From Vibrio sp. Isolate34 (GTDB lineage Bacteria; Pseudomonadota; Gammaproteobacteria; Enterobacterales; Vibrionaceae), in assembly GCF_022397915.1 (NCBI RefSeq), contig NZ_JAKEUO010000015.1, positions 62,001-126,000 of the forward strand: a DNA stretch of 64,000 bases. Reading direction: 5' to 3'. The notes under the pieces are model-generated. The model was not told the DNA's origin and did no database searches. It was given only the letters and a program-made list of their open reading frames with translations. Of this stretch, positions 10,355 through 18,556 are shown in pieces. A program made the position numbers and the translations under genes. Within the stretch, counting starts at the first letter, position 1, and each line of letters opens with the position of its first letter.

Positions 10355-11395
10355 ATGGACGAGAATAAACAAAAAGCGTTAGCCGCAGCCCTTGGTCAGA
10401 TTGAAAAGCAATTTGGTAAAGGTTCTATCATGCGTCTTGGTGATAACCGCACAATGGACGTAGAAACTATTTCTACTGGTTCTCTATCTCTAGATATCGC
10501 ACTAGGTGCTGGTGGCCTACCGATGGGACGTATCGTAGAAGTTTACGGTCCAGAATCATCAGGTAAAACAACACTAACGCTTGAGCTTATTGCTGCAGCA
10601 CAGAAAGTGGGCAAGACGTGTGCTTTCGTTGATGCGGAACACGCACTCGACCCTATCTACGCTCAAAAGCTTGGTGTTGATATCGATGCGCTTCTTGTTT
10701 CTCAACCAGATACGGGTGAACAAGCGCTAGAAATCTGTGATGCACTGGCTCGTTCAGGTGCAATCGATGTACTTGTTATTGACTCAGTAGCAGCACTAAC
10801 ACCAAAAGCAGAAATCGAAGGCGAAATGGGCGATAGCCACATGGGTCTTCAGGCTCGTATGCTGTCTCAAGCGATGCGTAAGCTAACTGGTAACCTAAAG
10901 CAGTCGAACTGTATGGCTATCTTTATCAACCAAATCCGTATGAAGATTGGTGTGATGTTTGGTAACCCAGAAACAACAACGGGTGGTAACGCTCTTAAGT
11001 TCTACGCATCTGTTCGTCTTGATATCCGCCGTACTGGTGCGATCAAAGATGGTGATGAGGTTATTGGTAACGAAACGCGTATCAAGGTTGTTAAGAACAA
11101 GATTGCTGCACCGTTTAAACAAGCTGAAACTCAAATCCTATATGGCAAAGGCTTCAACCGTGAAGGTGAGCTTATCGATTTAGGTGTTAAGAACAAGCTG
11201 GTAGAAAAAGCGGGCGCTTGGTACAGCTACAAGGGCGACAAGATCGGCCAAGGTAAAGCTAACGCTGGTAAATACCTACGTGAAAACCCAGAAGTTGCTC
11301 TTGAGATCGACACTAAACTTCGCGAGTTGCTACTAACTCCTGCTGTTCTTGAAGAGAAAGATGTAGAACAGGAAGAAGAAAACGAAGAGCTATAA
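10355..11395 (+). CDS. recA: Recombinase RecA
   Basis: Forms ATP-dependent filaments on single-stranded DNA for recombination and stimulates LexA self-cleavage. The 346-residue product has Walker [10 protein letters not shown] (about 67-75), the [14 protein letters not shown] block, loop motifs [21 protein letters not shown], and a strongly acidic tail ([14 protein letters not shown]) that modulates activity. ATG at 10355 gives the canonical [21 protein letters not shown] start; a GTG four codons upstream is in frame but not conserved. Expression should be SOS-inducible. recX, which follows recA in many relatives, is missing here. Confidence 0.99.
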   Translation: MDENKQKALAAALGQIEKQFGKGSIMRLGDNRTMDVETISTGSLSLDIALGAGGLPMGRIVEVYGPESSGKTTLTLELIAAAQKVGKTCAFVDAEHALDPIYAQKLGVDIDALLVSQPDTGEQALEICDALARSGAIDVLVIDSVAALTPKAEIEGEMGDSHMGLQARMLSQAMRKLTGNLKQSNCMAIFINQIRMKIGVMFGNPETTTGGNALKFYASVRLDIRRTGAIKDGDEVIGNETRIKVVKNKIAAPFKQAETQILYGKGFNREGELIDLGVKNKLVEKAGAWYSYKGDKIGQGKANAGKYLRENPEVALEIDTKLRELLLTPAVLEEKDVEQEEENEEL

Positions 11396-11727
11396 GCTAA
11401 CGTTTTATCGAGTGGATGTTTGAAAACAACATTCGCTTTGAAAAATTTAAAGCCTCGCATTTTTATGCGGGGCTTTTTTGTTGGGACAGTTTCGCTCTGT
11501 GTGTCATTCAGTTAGGTCTTCTTAGTTTACGGACTTTCTTCAATCGCTAGATAGCCAATTTAGTTCGGCTTTCCCACTGCCTGAACTAGTGAAATATTCT
11601 CCATTTTGTCGATTTACAACTAAAATCCTGCCCAAGGGTGTCTTTTCTACAAGAAAACTAGTCGAAGCCTTAACCATGATCTACAATACGGCAAAATTCT
11701 AACTCGACTATTTTCAGGAAGAGCTGC
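11396..11727. other. recA-alaS intergenic region without recX
   Basis: 332 bp. It holds the recA terminator (11449-11479) and presumably the alaS promoter. No reading frame long enough for RecX (about 150 residues) exists here on either strand. Confidence 0.7.
11449..11479 (+). terminator. Terminator of recA
   Basis: AAAGCC-CGCAT stem pairing with ATGCG-GGCTTT, loop TTTT, then six T. Confidence 0.85.
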
Positions 11728-14310
11728 ATGTACATGAGCACTGATGAGGTTCGCAACGCGTTCCTTAAGTTCTTTGAGAGCAAAGAACACCAAATCGTAG
11801 ACAGTTCATCGTTAGTTCCACATAACGATCCAACCCTGCTATTTACTAACGCAGGTATGAACCAATTCAAAGATTGCTTCCTAGGCGCCGAAAAGCGTGC
11901 CTACACACGAGCAACTACGGCTCAGCGTTGTGTACGTGCGGGTGGTAAACACAATGACCTTGAAAACGTAGGTTTCACGGCTCGTCACCACACATTCTTC
12001 GAAATGCTAGGTAACTTCAGCTTTGGTGATTACTTCAAAGAAGAAGCGATTGCGTTTGCTTGGGAATTCCTGACAGAAACTCTTCAACTGCCAAAAGATC
12101 GTCTACTGGTAACGGTATACGAGACAGATGATGAAGCATTCGATATCTGGAACAAGAAAGTAGGTGTACCTGCTGACCGTATCGTTCGCATCGGCGACAA
12201 AGAAGGCGGTAAACAGTTCGAGTCTGATAACTTCTGGACAATGGGTGACACAGGTCCTTGTGGTCCATGTACTGAAATTTTCTACGACCACGGTGAGCAC
12301 ATCTGGGGCGGCCGTCCTGGTACACCTGAAGAAGATGGTGACCGTTTCATCGAGATCTGGAACAACGTATTCATGCAGTTCAACCGTCACGCTGACGGCA
12401 CAATGGAACCGCTACCTAAGCCTGCTGTAGATACAGGTATGGGTATTGAGCGTATCTCTGCAATCATGCAGGGCGTTCACTCTAACTACGAAATTGATGT
12501 ATTCCAAAAACTAATCAAAGCGACAGCTGAAGTTGTGGGTCATGACGACCTATCTAACCAATCGCTACGCGTTATTGCTGACCACATCCGTTCTTGTTCA
12601 TTCCTAATCGCTGATGGCGTTATGCCTTCAAACGAAGGTCGTGGCTACGTTCTACGTCGTATTATTCGTCGTGCAGTTCGTCACGGTAACAAGCTTGGCG
12701 CACAAGGCGTGTTCTTCCACAAACTTGTGGGTGTACTGGCTGAAGTGATGGGCTCTGCGGCAGATGAACTTAAGAAACAGCAAGAGCTTGTTGAAAAAGT
12801 ACTTCGCATTGAAGAAGAGAACTTTGGTCGTACTCTAGAGCGCGGCATGGTTATCCTTAATGACGCACTAGATGCACTTGAAGGCAAAGAGCTTGACGGT
12901 GAAACAGTATTCAAACTTTACGATACGTACGGCTTCCCAGCTGACCTTACTAATGATGTAGCTCGTGAACGCGACTTTACTATCGATGAAGAAGGCTTTG
13001 AGAAGGCGATGGAAGCACAGCGTCAGCGTGCACGTGAAGCTGGCCAATTCGGCACGGATTACAACGCGACGATCAAAGTAGACACTAATACTGAGTTCTG
13101 TGGTTACACAGGTACTGAAGGTTCAGGTGAAATCTCTGCGCTATTCGTTGACGGCGAAGAAGTATCTTCACTATCAGCGGGCGACAAAGCCATCATCATC
13201 CTTGAAGAGACACCATTCTATGCAGAGTCAGGCGGTCAATGTGGTGATGCTGGTACGCTAAAAACGGCTTCGGGTCTATTCAAAGTACAAGACACTCAGA
13301 AGCTAGGTAACGCATTTGCGCACCACGGTGAGCTAGTTGAAGGTGTATTTGCTAAAGGCGACAAAGTAGAAGCAACAGTTGATGCTGAGCGTCGTGCTGC
13401 TATTTCACTAAACCACTCTGCAACGCACTTACTTCACTCTGCACTGCGTGAAGTTCTAGGTGAGCACGTTGCTCAGAAAGGTTCTTTGGTTAAGCCTGAT
13501 AACCTACGTTTTGACTTCTCTAACCTTGAAGCGGTAACACCGGCACAGATTAAAGAAGTAGAGCGCTTGGTTAACGCACAAGTTCGTAAGAACCACGTGA
13601 TTGAAACCAACATCATGGACATCGAGTCAGCGAAAGAAAAAGGTGCAATGGCACTGTTTGGCGAGAAGTACGATGATGAAGTTCGCGTTCTGTCTATGGG
13701 CGATTTCTCTACTGAGCTTTGTGGTGGTATCCACGCGAGCAACACGGGTGACATCGGTCTGTTCAAGATTACTTCTGAAGGTGGCATCGCTGCTGGTATT
13801 CGTCGTATCGAAGCGGTAACAGGCGAAGCGGCTCTAGATGCTGTAGAAGCTCAAGCTAACGCTTACGAAGAGAAACTGGCAGAGTCAGCTAAGAAAGCGA
13901 AATCTCTAGAGAAAGAAATCCAACTGCTTAAAGAAAAGATGGCTGCAGCTGAAGGCGCAAACATCATGGGCAAAGTGGAAGAAATCTCAGGTACTAAAGT
14001 ACTGGTTGCTGCAATTGAAGATGCAGACAACAAGAACCTACGTACTATGGTTGATAATGCTAAAAACCAAGTGGGTAGCGGCATCATCCTGATTGCTAAC
14101 GTAGCAGACGGTAAAGTTGGCCTGATTGCTGGCGTAACGAAAGACCTTATCGGCAAAGTTAAAGCGGGTGACCTAGTTAAAATGGTTGCTGAGCAAGTTG
14201 GCGGTAAGGGCGGCGGTCGTCCAGATATGGCTCAAGCGGGTGGTACTGACGTTGAAGCACTACCTGAAGCGCTTAAATCTGTACGCACTTGGCTAGAAGA
14301 ACGTCTTTAA
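11728..14310 (+). CDS. alaS: Alanine--tRNA ligase
   Basis: Charges tRNA-Ala and edits mischarged Ser/Gly. The 860-residue protein begins [19 protein letters not shown]. It has class II motif 1-2 sequences ([54 protein letters not shown]), the editing domain with [10 protein letters not shown] (zinc-site histidines, about residue 567) and [13 protein letters not shown], and a C-terminal coiled-coil/C-Ala region with [15 protein letters not shown] near the end. The ATG at 11728 has AGGA at the right distance; a second ATG two codons later is possible. Confidence 0.98.
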   Translation: MYMSTDEVRNAFLKFFESKEHQIVDSSSLVPHNDPTLLFTNAGMNQFKDCFLGAEKRAYTRATTAQRCVRAGGKHNDLENVGFTARHHTFFEMLGNFSFGDYFKEEAIAFAWEFLTETLQLPKDRLLVTVYETDDEAFDIWNKKVGVPADRIVRIGDKEGGKQFESDNFWTMGDTGPCGPCTEIFYDHGEHIWGGRPGTPEEDGDRFIEIWNNVFMQFNRHADGTMEPLPKPAVDTGMGIERISAIMQGVHSNYEIDVFQKLIKATAEVVGHDDLSNQSLRVIADHIRSCSFLIADGVMPSNEGRGYVLRRIIRRAVRHGNKLGAQGVFFHKLVGVLAEVMGSAADELKKQQELVEKVLRIEEENFGRTLERGMVILNDALDALEGKELDGETVFKLYDTYGFPADLTNDVARERDFTIDEEGFEKAMEAQRQRAREAGQFGTDYNATIKVDTNTEFCGYTGTEGSGEISALFVDGEEVSSLSAGDKAIIILEETPFYAESGGQCGDAGTLKTASGLFKVQDTQKLGNAFAHHGELVEGVFAKGDKVEATVDAERRAAISLNHSATHLLHSALREVLGEHVAQKGSLVKPDNLRFDFSNLEAVTPAQIKEVERLVNAQVRKNHVIETNIMDIESAKEKGAMALFGEKYDDEVRVLSMGDFSTELCGGIHASNTGDIGLFKITSEGGIAAGIRRIEAVTGEAALDAVEAQANAYEEKLAESAKKAKSLEKEIQLLKEKMAAAEGANIMGKVEEISGTKVLVAAIEDADNKNLRTMVDNAKNQVGSGIILIANVADGKVGLIAGVTKDLIGKVKAGDLVKMVAEQVGGKGGGRPDMAQAGGTDVEALPEALKSVRTWLEERL

Positions 14311-14327
14311 GCTTAAGTAATTGATAC

Positions 14328-14364
14328 AAAGATGCCCAATCAGATGATTGGGCATCTTTTATTT
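14328..14364 (+). terminator. Terminator of alaS
   Basis: 13-bp stem AAGATGCCCAATC / GATTGGGCATCTT with a short AGAT loop, then TTATTTT. Confidence 0.85.
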
Positions 14365-14523
14365 TGTCTATTGGAAGTGTGTAAATCAGGTTTGATTGAG
14401 ATTAACCACGAAGTCTAATGGTTACGTTAGACTCCTTGGTTCATTTTTTTATTGCTTCGCCATGACGCGGAGTATGTGTTTTTTTGTCATATATAGACAT
14501 TGGTCTTGGGAAGGTGAGGACGG

Positions 14524-15711
14524 GTGAAAATGCCTCTTATCGTGCAGAAATTTGGTGGAACGTCGGTGGGTTCAATAGAACGAATCCATCATGTAGCAGA
14601 AAAAATCATTGAAGCGAAAAATGAAGGGAACCAGATCGTGGTTGTCGTTTCTGCTATGTCAGGTGAAACAAATCGGTTGGTTAACTTAGCCACACAAGTT
14701 GATAGCATCCCCAACGCTAGAGAGCTGGATGTACTGTTAACGGCTGGAGAGCAAGTTTCCATGGCCTTGTTAGCAATGACGTTGCACAAGTTAGGTTATG
14801 AAGCGACATCGATGACTGGCTATCAAGCCAAGATACACACCGATTCTAATCATAATAATGCGACGATTGAGCGTATTGATACTGCTCCTATTCAAGCCTT
14901 GTTAGACGATAATCAGATTGTTATTGTGGCTGGCTTTCAAGGCATGAATGCTAAAGGCGACATTACCACTCTAGGCCGCGGCGGCTCAGATACCACGGCG
15001 GTTGCGTTAGCGGGCGCACTTCAGGCGAAAGAATGCCAGATTTATACCGATGTGGATGGTGTGTACTCTTGTGACCCTAGGGTTGTAAAATATTCGAAGA
15101 AGCTCGATACCTTAGATTTTCCGTCGATGGAAGAGATGGCTCGCCGAGGTGCAAAGGTTCTTCATTTACCGTGTGTTCAGTATGCATGGCAACATAATGT
15201 GCCATTAAGAGTGCTTTCCAGCTTTGAAGCAGGCGAGGGCACATTGATAGCGGGTAGTCAGTGTTTGAATGATATTGCCGGCATCGCCATTCAAAGAGAG
15301 ATGGTACGTATCGAGTGTTTGAATGAGGATTTACCGTCTTTCATATCGCATTGCCAACTGTTAGGGATCGAAGTCTGTATTGTGATCGAGGAAGCAGAAC
15401 GGGCAGCACTCATTATTAAACAAGACATAAGTGCCAAATTAAAACTAGTTTTTGACGAGAAAATCCGTAATAGTGAACAGGTTAGTTTGTTAACTGTGGT
15501 AGGAAGCCGAACACAAGAAATTGTGGTCAGTTCACATGGATTGTTGTCTGAAGGCGAAATTGATGTACAGCATCACTTATTGCAGCAGCAGTCTTTAACT
15601 TTGGTGATATCACCAACGCAAGTCGATATGGCTGCTAACATATTACACAATGCATACATCGTAGCGCGTGAAACACAGGGTTATCCTAAAAAAGAAGTGC
15701 ATTTTGGTTAA
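14524..15711 (+). CDS. lysC: Aspartate kinase (monofunctional)
   Basis: First step of the aspartate pathway to lysine, threonine and methionine. The 395-residue protein begins with the kinase signature PLIVQKFGGTSVGS. It contains VVVVSAMSGETNRL (about 39-52), TLGRGGSDTTAVALA (about 150-164) and TDVDGVYSCDPRVV (about 179-192). About 130 C-terminal residues form the ACT regulatory part, which is somewhat divergent. There is no fused homoserine dehydrogenase. Start GTG at 14524 or ATG two codons later cannot be separated. The alaS-lysC-csrA order is usual in Vibrio. No lysine riboswitch-sized leader fits the 213-base upstream gap. Confidence 0.93.
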   Translation: MKMPLIVQKFGGTSVGSIERIHHVAEKIIEAKNEGNQIVVVVSAMSGETNRLVNLATQVDSIPNARELDVLLTAGEQVSMALLAMTLHKLGYEATSMTGYQAKIHTDSNHNNATIERIDTAPIQALLDDNQIVIVAGFQGMNAKGDITTLGRGGSDTTAVALAGALQAKECQIYTDVDGVYSCDPRVVKYSKKLDTLDFPSMEEMARRGAKVLHLPCVQYAWQHNVPLRVLSSFEAGEGTLIAGSQCLNDIAGIAIQREMVRIECLNEDLPSFISHCQLLGIEVCIVIEEAERAALIIKQDISAKLKLVFDEKIRNSEQVSLLTVVGSRTQEIVVSSHGLLSEGEIDVQHHLLQQQSLTLVISPTQVDMAANILHNAYIVARETQGYPKKEVHFG

Positions 15712-15728
15712 ATAAACTCAATCGATAG

Positions 15729-15758
15729 TTTACGAAAATATAACTTTTGTTGGATAAT
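15729..15758 (+). promoter_or_regulatory. Candidate csrA promoter
   Basis: -35-like TTTACG (15729-15734), 18-base spacer, -10 GATAAT (15753-15758), about 45 bases before the csrA start. The -35 match is weak. Confidence 0.4.
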
Positions 15759-15803
15759 GCTCTCGTAGCTAGATAAATTTAGAGATTACTCAAGGAGCAA
15801 AGA

Positions 15804-16001
15804 ATGCTAATTTTGACTCGCCGCGTTGGCGAAACACTGATGATTGGTGATGAAGTAACAGTTACTGTACTAGGCGTTAAAGGTAACCAAGTACGTATCG
15901 GTGTTAACGCACCTAAAGAAGTATCTGTTCACCGTGAAGAGATCTACATGCGCATTCAAGCTGAAAAAGGTAATGGTAACGTTGCATCTGGCAACTACTA
16001 A
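15804..16001 (+). CDS. csrA: Carbon storage regulator CsrA
   Basis: Small dimeric RNA-binding protein that binds GGA motifs in mRNA leaders. It controls carbon metabolism, motility and, in vibrios, quorum sensing through LuxO. The 65 residues show the canonical [23 protein letters not shown] start, [19 protein letters not shown] with the RNA-contact VHREEI segment, and a short variable tail. The leader carries AAGGAGCAAAG just before ATG, whose GGA could also be a CsrA self-binding site. The gene lies directly before the tRNA-Ser/Arg array, as in E. coli. Confidence 0.97.
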   Translation: MLILTRRVGETLMIGDEVTVTVLGVKGNQVRIGVNAPKEVSVHREEIYMRIQAEKGNGNVASGNY

Positions 16002-16020
16002 TACTTTTGCGTAGAGAAGA

Positions 16021-16046
16021 GGCTAGCATTGTTGCTAGCCTTTTTT
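16021..16046 (+). terminator. Terminator of csrA
   Basis: GGCTAGCA / TGCTAGCC stem with loop TTGT, followed by six T. Confidence 0.9.
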
Positions 16047-16432
16047 GATCTTGGAGCACAGAAGTGTTCATTGAGATATAGATGGCTTAGATAACTGGCC
16101 AGTATTCACTCGGTGAAATGAATGCTCGATAACACTGTGAAATACCGTTGCGGTTGTTCAATGTTGTTTCTTTCTATTTTGTTTGGCAAAGCTCAAGATT
16201 TGTTAGCTTCTCCTATAGCGTAAAAACGCATCCCGTAGTAAGGTGCAACCAGCGGTATCACTTGCTGCTGAAGAAATTAGATAATTGTTTTCGGCTGTTT
16301 ATTCTTGCCAATCTTTCGCCTTAATTTTTAAGGGAAAAAGCGCGATTTGAATCTTATAAGTTCAATTTGCAAGCGCTTTGATTAAATAGCAAACGGTTGA
16401 GTGTTTTTGTCCAATTTTTTTCAATAAAGTGT

Positions 16433-16460
16433 TTGACATATTTTCGGTAAAACGTAATAT
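16433..16460 (+). promoter_or_regulatory. Promoter of the tRNA operon
   Basis: Perfect -35 TTGACA (16433-16438), 16-base spacer, -10 TAATAT (16455-16460). The sequence after the -10 (GTGCCTCCGC) is GC-rich, as expected for a stringently controlled stable-RNA promoter, and upstream DNA is A/T-rich. Confidence 0.8.
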
Positions 16461-16475
16461 GTGCCTCCGCAAGAC

Positions 16476-16568
16476 GGTGAGGTGGCCGAGAGGCCGAAGG
16501 CGCTCCCCTGCTAAGGGAGTATGTGGTTTGTAGCTGCATCGAGGGTTCGAATCCCTCCCTCACCGCCA
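16476..16568 (+). tRNA. tRNA-Ser (anticodon GCU), copy 1
   Basis: 93-base class II tRNA. Acceptor GGTGAGG pairs with CCTCACC, there is a long variable arm, anticodon GCT is at 16510-16512, the T arm contains GGTTCGAATCC, and CCA is encoded. It resembles E. coli serV, which is also downstream of csrA. Confidence 0.95.
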
Positions 16569-16611
16569 TTTCTTGTGAGTCTAAAGTTAGCAATTTAGAC
16601 AATGTAAATGT

Positions 16612-16688
16612 GCGTCCTTAGCTCAGCTGGATAGAGTACCTGGCTACGAACCAGGCGGTCGGAGGTTCGAATCCTCCAGGACGCGCCA
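16612..16688 (+). tRNA. tRNA-Arg (anticodon ACG), copy 1
   Basis: 77 bases. Acceptor GCGTCCT/AGGACGC (allele A), anticodon stem CCTGG/CCAGG with loop CTACGAA, CCA encoded. The A34 should be edited to inosine by TadA. Confidence 0.96.
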
Positions 16689-16732
16689 TTCTCTCTTCTC
16701 TTACTTGTAAGTGATGTGAGAATAATGAATTA

Positions 16733-16825
16733 GGTGAGGTGGCCGAGTGGCCGAAGGCGCTCCCCTGCTAAGGGAGTATGTGGTTTGTAGCTGCATCGAG
16801 GGTTCGAATCCCTCCCTCACCGCCA
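16733..16825 (+). tRNA. tRNA-Ser (anticodon GCU), copy 2
   Basis: Differs from copy 1 only in the D-loop (GAGTGG instead of GAGAGG). All stems are intact and CCA is encoded. Confidence 0.95.
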
Positions 16826-16914
16826 TTCATTACAGGCCGATGGCCTTTTTTTTTCTTCGTAGCAAGAAGAATGTGATATATTTCACAACTTCATTCTTAA
16901 TGAATGAACACCGT

Positions 16915-16991
16915 GCGTCCTTAGCTCAGCTGGATAGAGTACCTGGCTACGAACCAGGCGGTCGGAGGTTCGAATCCTCCAGGACGCGCCA
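16915..16991 (+). tRNA. tRNA-Arg (anticodon ACG), copy 2
   Basis: Acceptor allele A (GCGTCCT/AGGACGC); identical to copy 1 over the 77 bases. Confidence 0.96.
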
Positions 16992-17058
16992 CTATTTAAG
17001 GGTTTCCTCTCATGAGAATGAAAATCCTTGTATTGGCTTAAGTTGATACTAAAACCGT

Positions 17059-17135
17059 GCGCTCTTAGCTCAGCTGGATAGAGTACCTGGCTACGAACCA
17101 GGCGGTCGGAGGTTCGAATCCTCCAGAGCGCGCCA
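17059..17135 (+). tRNA. tRNA-Arg (anticodon ACG), copy 3
   Basis: Acceptor allele B: GCGCTCT pairs with AGAGCGC. Both changes relative to allele A are compensated on the other strand, so the stem stays fully paired. The rest is identical. Confidence 0.96.
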
Positions 17136-17214
17136 CTATTTAGGGTTTAGTTCTTATATGAATTTGAATCCTGATATTGATAAATCGTTTATCGAGAATT
17201 AATATCAAAAGCGT

Positions 17215-17291
17215 GCGTCCTTAGCTCAGCTGGATAGAGTACCTGGCTACGAACCAGGCGGTCGGAGGTTCGAATCCTCCAGGACGCGCCA
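17215..17291 (+). tRNA. tRNA-Arg (anticodon ACG), copy 4
   Basis: Acceptor allele A, all stems intact, CCA encoded. Confidence 0.96.
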
Positions 17292-17366
17292 CTATTTAGG
17301 ACTTCTCTCATATGAGAGTGAAATCCTTGTATTGATTGTGTAATAGCAACTTGATACTAAAACCGT

Positions 17367-17443
17367 GCGTCCTTAGCTCAGCTGGATAGAGTACCTGGCT
17401 ACGAACCAGGCGGTCGGAGGTTCGAATCCTCCAGGACGCGCCA
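17367..17443 (+). tRNA. tRNA-Arg (anticodon ACG), copy 5
   Basis: Acceptor allele A, all stems intact, CCA encoded. Confidence 0.96.
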
Positions 17444-17511
17444 CTATTTAGGGCTTCTCTCTTACGAGAATAGAGATCCTTGTATTGACTATAAGTTGAT
17501 ACTAAAACCGT

Positions 17512-17588
17512 GCGCTCTTAGCTCAGCTGGATAGAGTACCTGGCTACGAACCAGGCGGTCGGAGGTTCGAATCCTCCAGAGCGCGCCA
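17512..17588 (+). tRNA. tRNA-Arg (anticodon ACG), copy 6
   Basis: Acceptor allele B (GCGCTCT/AGAGCGC), all stems intact, CCA encoded. Confidence 0.96.
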
Positions 17589-17663
17589 CTATTTAGGGCT
17601 TCTTTCTTATGTGAATGAAATCCTTGTATTGATTGTGTAATAGCAACTTGATACTAAAACCGT

Positions 17664-17740
17664 GCGTCCTTAGCTCAGCTGGATAGAGTACCTGGCTACG
17701 AACCAGGCGGTCGGAGGTTCGAATCCTCCAGGACGCGCCA
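17664..17740 (+). tRNA. tRNA-Arg (anticodon ACG), copy 7
   Basis: Acceptor allele A, all stems intact, CCA encoded. Confidence 0.96.
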
Positions 17741-17821
17741 CTATTTAGGGCTTCTTTCTTATGAGAATGAAATCCTTATATTGATACGTTGTTAGTAACA
17801 ATAAATTGATATTAAAACCGT

Positions 17822-17898
17822 GCGCTCTTAGCTCAGCTGGATAGAGTACCTGGCTACGAACCAGGCGGTCGGAGGTTCGAATCCTCCAGAGCGCGCCA
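17822..17898 (+). tRNA. tRNA-Arg (anticodon ACG), copy 8
   Basis: Acceptor allele B (GCGCTCT/AGAGCGC). It is the last gene of the array and the terminator follows directly. Confidence 0.96.
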
Positions 17899-17904
17899 CA
17901 TTAT

Positions 17905-17937
17905 TAAAAAAAGCCTCGTTTATACGAGGCTTTTTTT
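17905..17937 (+). terminator. Terminator of the tRNA operon
   Basis: AAAAAAGCCTCG / CGAGGCTTTTTTT with loop TTTATA. Confidence 0.9.
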
Positions 17938-17961
17938 ATGTCTGCTATATAAATGTTGACC

Positions 17962-17985
17962 AAATGTTAAATTTACTTAACATTT
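17962..17985. promoter_or_regulatory. 9-bp palindrome upstream of oadGAB (possible operator)
   Basis: AAATGTTAA (17962-17970) and TTAACATTT (17977-17985) form a perfect inverted repeat with a 6-base spacer. It lies about 190 bases upstream of the predicted oadG promoter. No T-run follows it, so a protein-binding site is more likely than a terminator. The cognate regulator is unknown to me. Confidence 0.4.
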
Positions 17986-18177
17986 AACTTGTTGTATTTT
18001 AAGTATTTCTTGAATGCTTCTTTGTTATTCCACCTTTCTCATATCATTTCTCAGAAAATCCCCGTTTAAGTCACAGTTTAAATATCTAAAAATGACTCAT
18101 TTGACAGATTTATGTGATCTGATAGGCGAATAATTAACCTTATGTGTGCGTTATCCGTAACAGAACCTTAAACAAAA

Positions 18178-18205
18178 TTGACAAAGTTTTACCAATCGAG
18201 ATAAT
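18178..18205 (+). promoter_or_regulatory. Candidate oadGAB promoter
   Basis: TTGACA (18178-18183), 16-base spacer, GATAAT (18200-18205). The leader to the oadG ATG would be about 60 bases. Confidence 0.7.
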
Positions 18206-18273
18206 CCATGGGTCGGGATCACTATTCGCTGAAATCCTGTACATATGTCAGGATGACGAAGAAAGGAAGCAAC

Positions 18274-18531
18274 ATGACTAATATTGGAAGCCTGCTAGGA
18301 GATGCGGCGATTTTAATGATAACGGGAATGTCCGTTGTCTTTATTTTTCTAACTATTCTAGTTTACCTCGTTCGGTTGATGTCAAAACTGGTACCAGAAG
18401 AAGTACCTGAGCCGATCGCAGCACCTAAAAAAATTCAAAAATCACAATCAAACCCTTCAGCTGTTAGTCCACAGGTAGTGGCAGCAATTTCGGCCGCGGT
18501 TCATCAATACCGTGCGTCTACTGCTAAGTAG
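18274..18531 (+). CDS. oadG: Oxaloacetate decarboxylase gamma subunit
   Basis: Small membrane-anchored subunit that holds the alpha and beta subunits of the sodium-pumping oxaloacetate decarboxylase together. The 85-residue product has one N-terminal membrane helix (about 10-35, AAILMITGMSVVFIFLTILVYL region), a Pro/Lys/Ser-rich linker, and a helical tail AVSPQVVAAISAAVHQYR that contacts the alpha subunit. I start at 18274 (AAAGGAAG box, MTNIGSLLGDA); an in-frame upstream extension to 18208 is not conserved. Gene order G-A-B is the usual one. Confidence 0.92.
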   Translation: MTNIGSLLGDAAILMITGMSVVFIFLTILVYLVRLMSKLVPEEVPEPIAAPKKIQKSQSNPSAVSPQVVAAISAAVHQYRASTAK

Positions 18532-18556
18532 CATTTAAAGGATTAAAAAGGAGTTT

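Larger units (their letters stand above)
16002..16475. other. csrA-tRNA intergenic region
   Basis: 474 bp. It holds the csrA terminator (16021-16046), about 290 bp in which I recognise nothing, an imperfect inverted repeat with AAAGCGC/GCGCTTT ends (16337-16379), an A/T-rich stretch that may act as an UP element, and the tRNA promoter (16433-16460). Confidence 0.6.

Noticed and set aside
14311-14523. Lysine riboswitch upstream of lysC
   Set aside because: The gap is mostly the alaS terminator plus about 160 bases; the conserved lysine riboswitch elements are not visible and the space is tight.
16747-17046. 99-codon open frame across the tRNA array
   Set aside because: It translates two tRNA genes and their spacer; such frames over tRNAs are a known annotation artefact.
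16476-17898. tRNA array as an integration site for a mobile island
   Set aside because: No integrase, no duplicated tRNA 3' end outside the array and no foreign-looking genes follow; the flanks are core genes.
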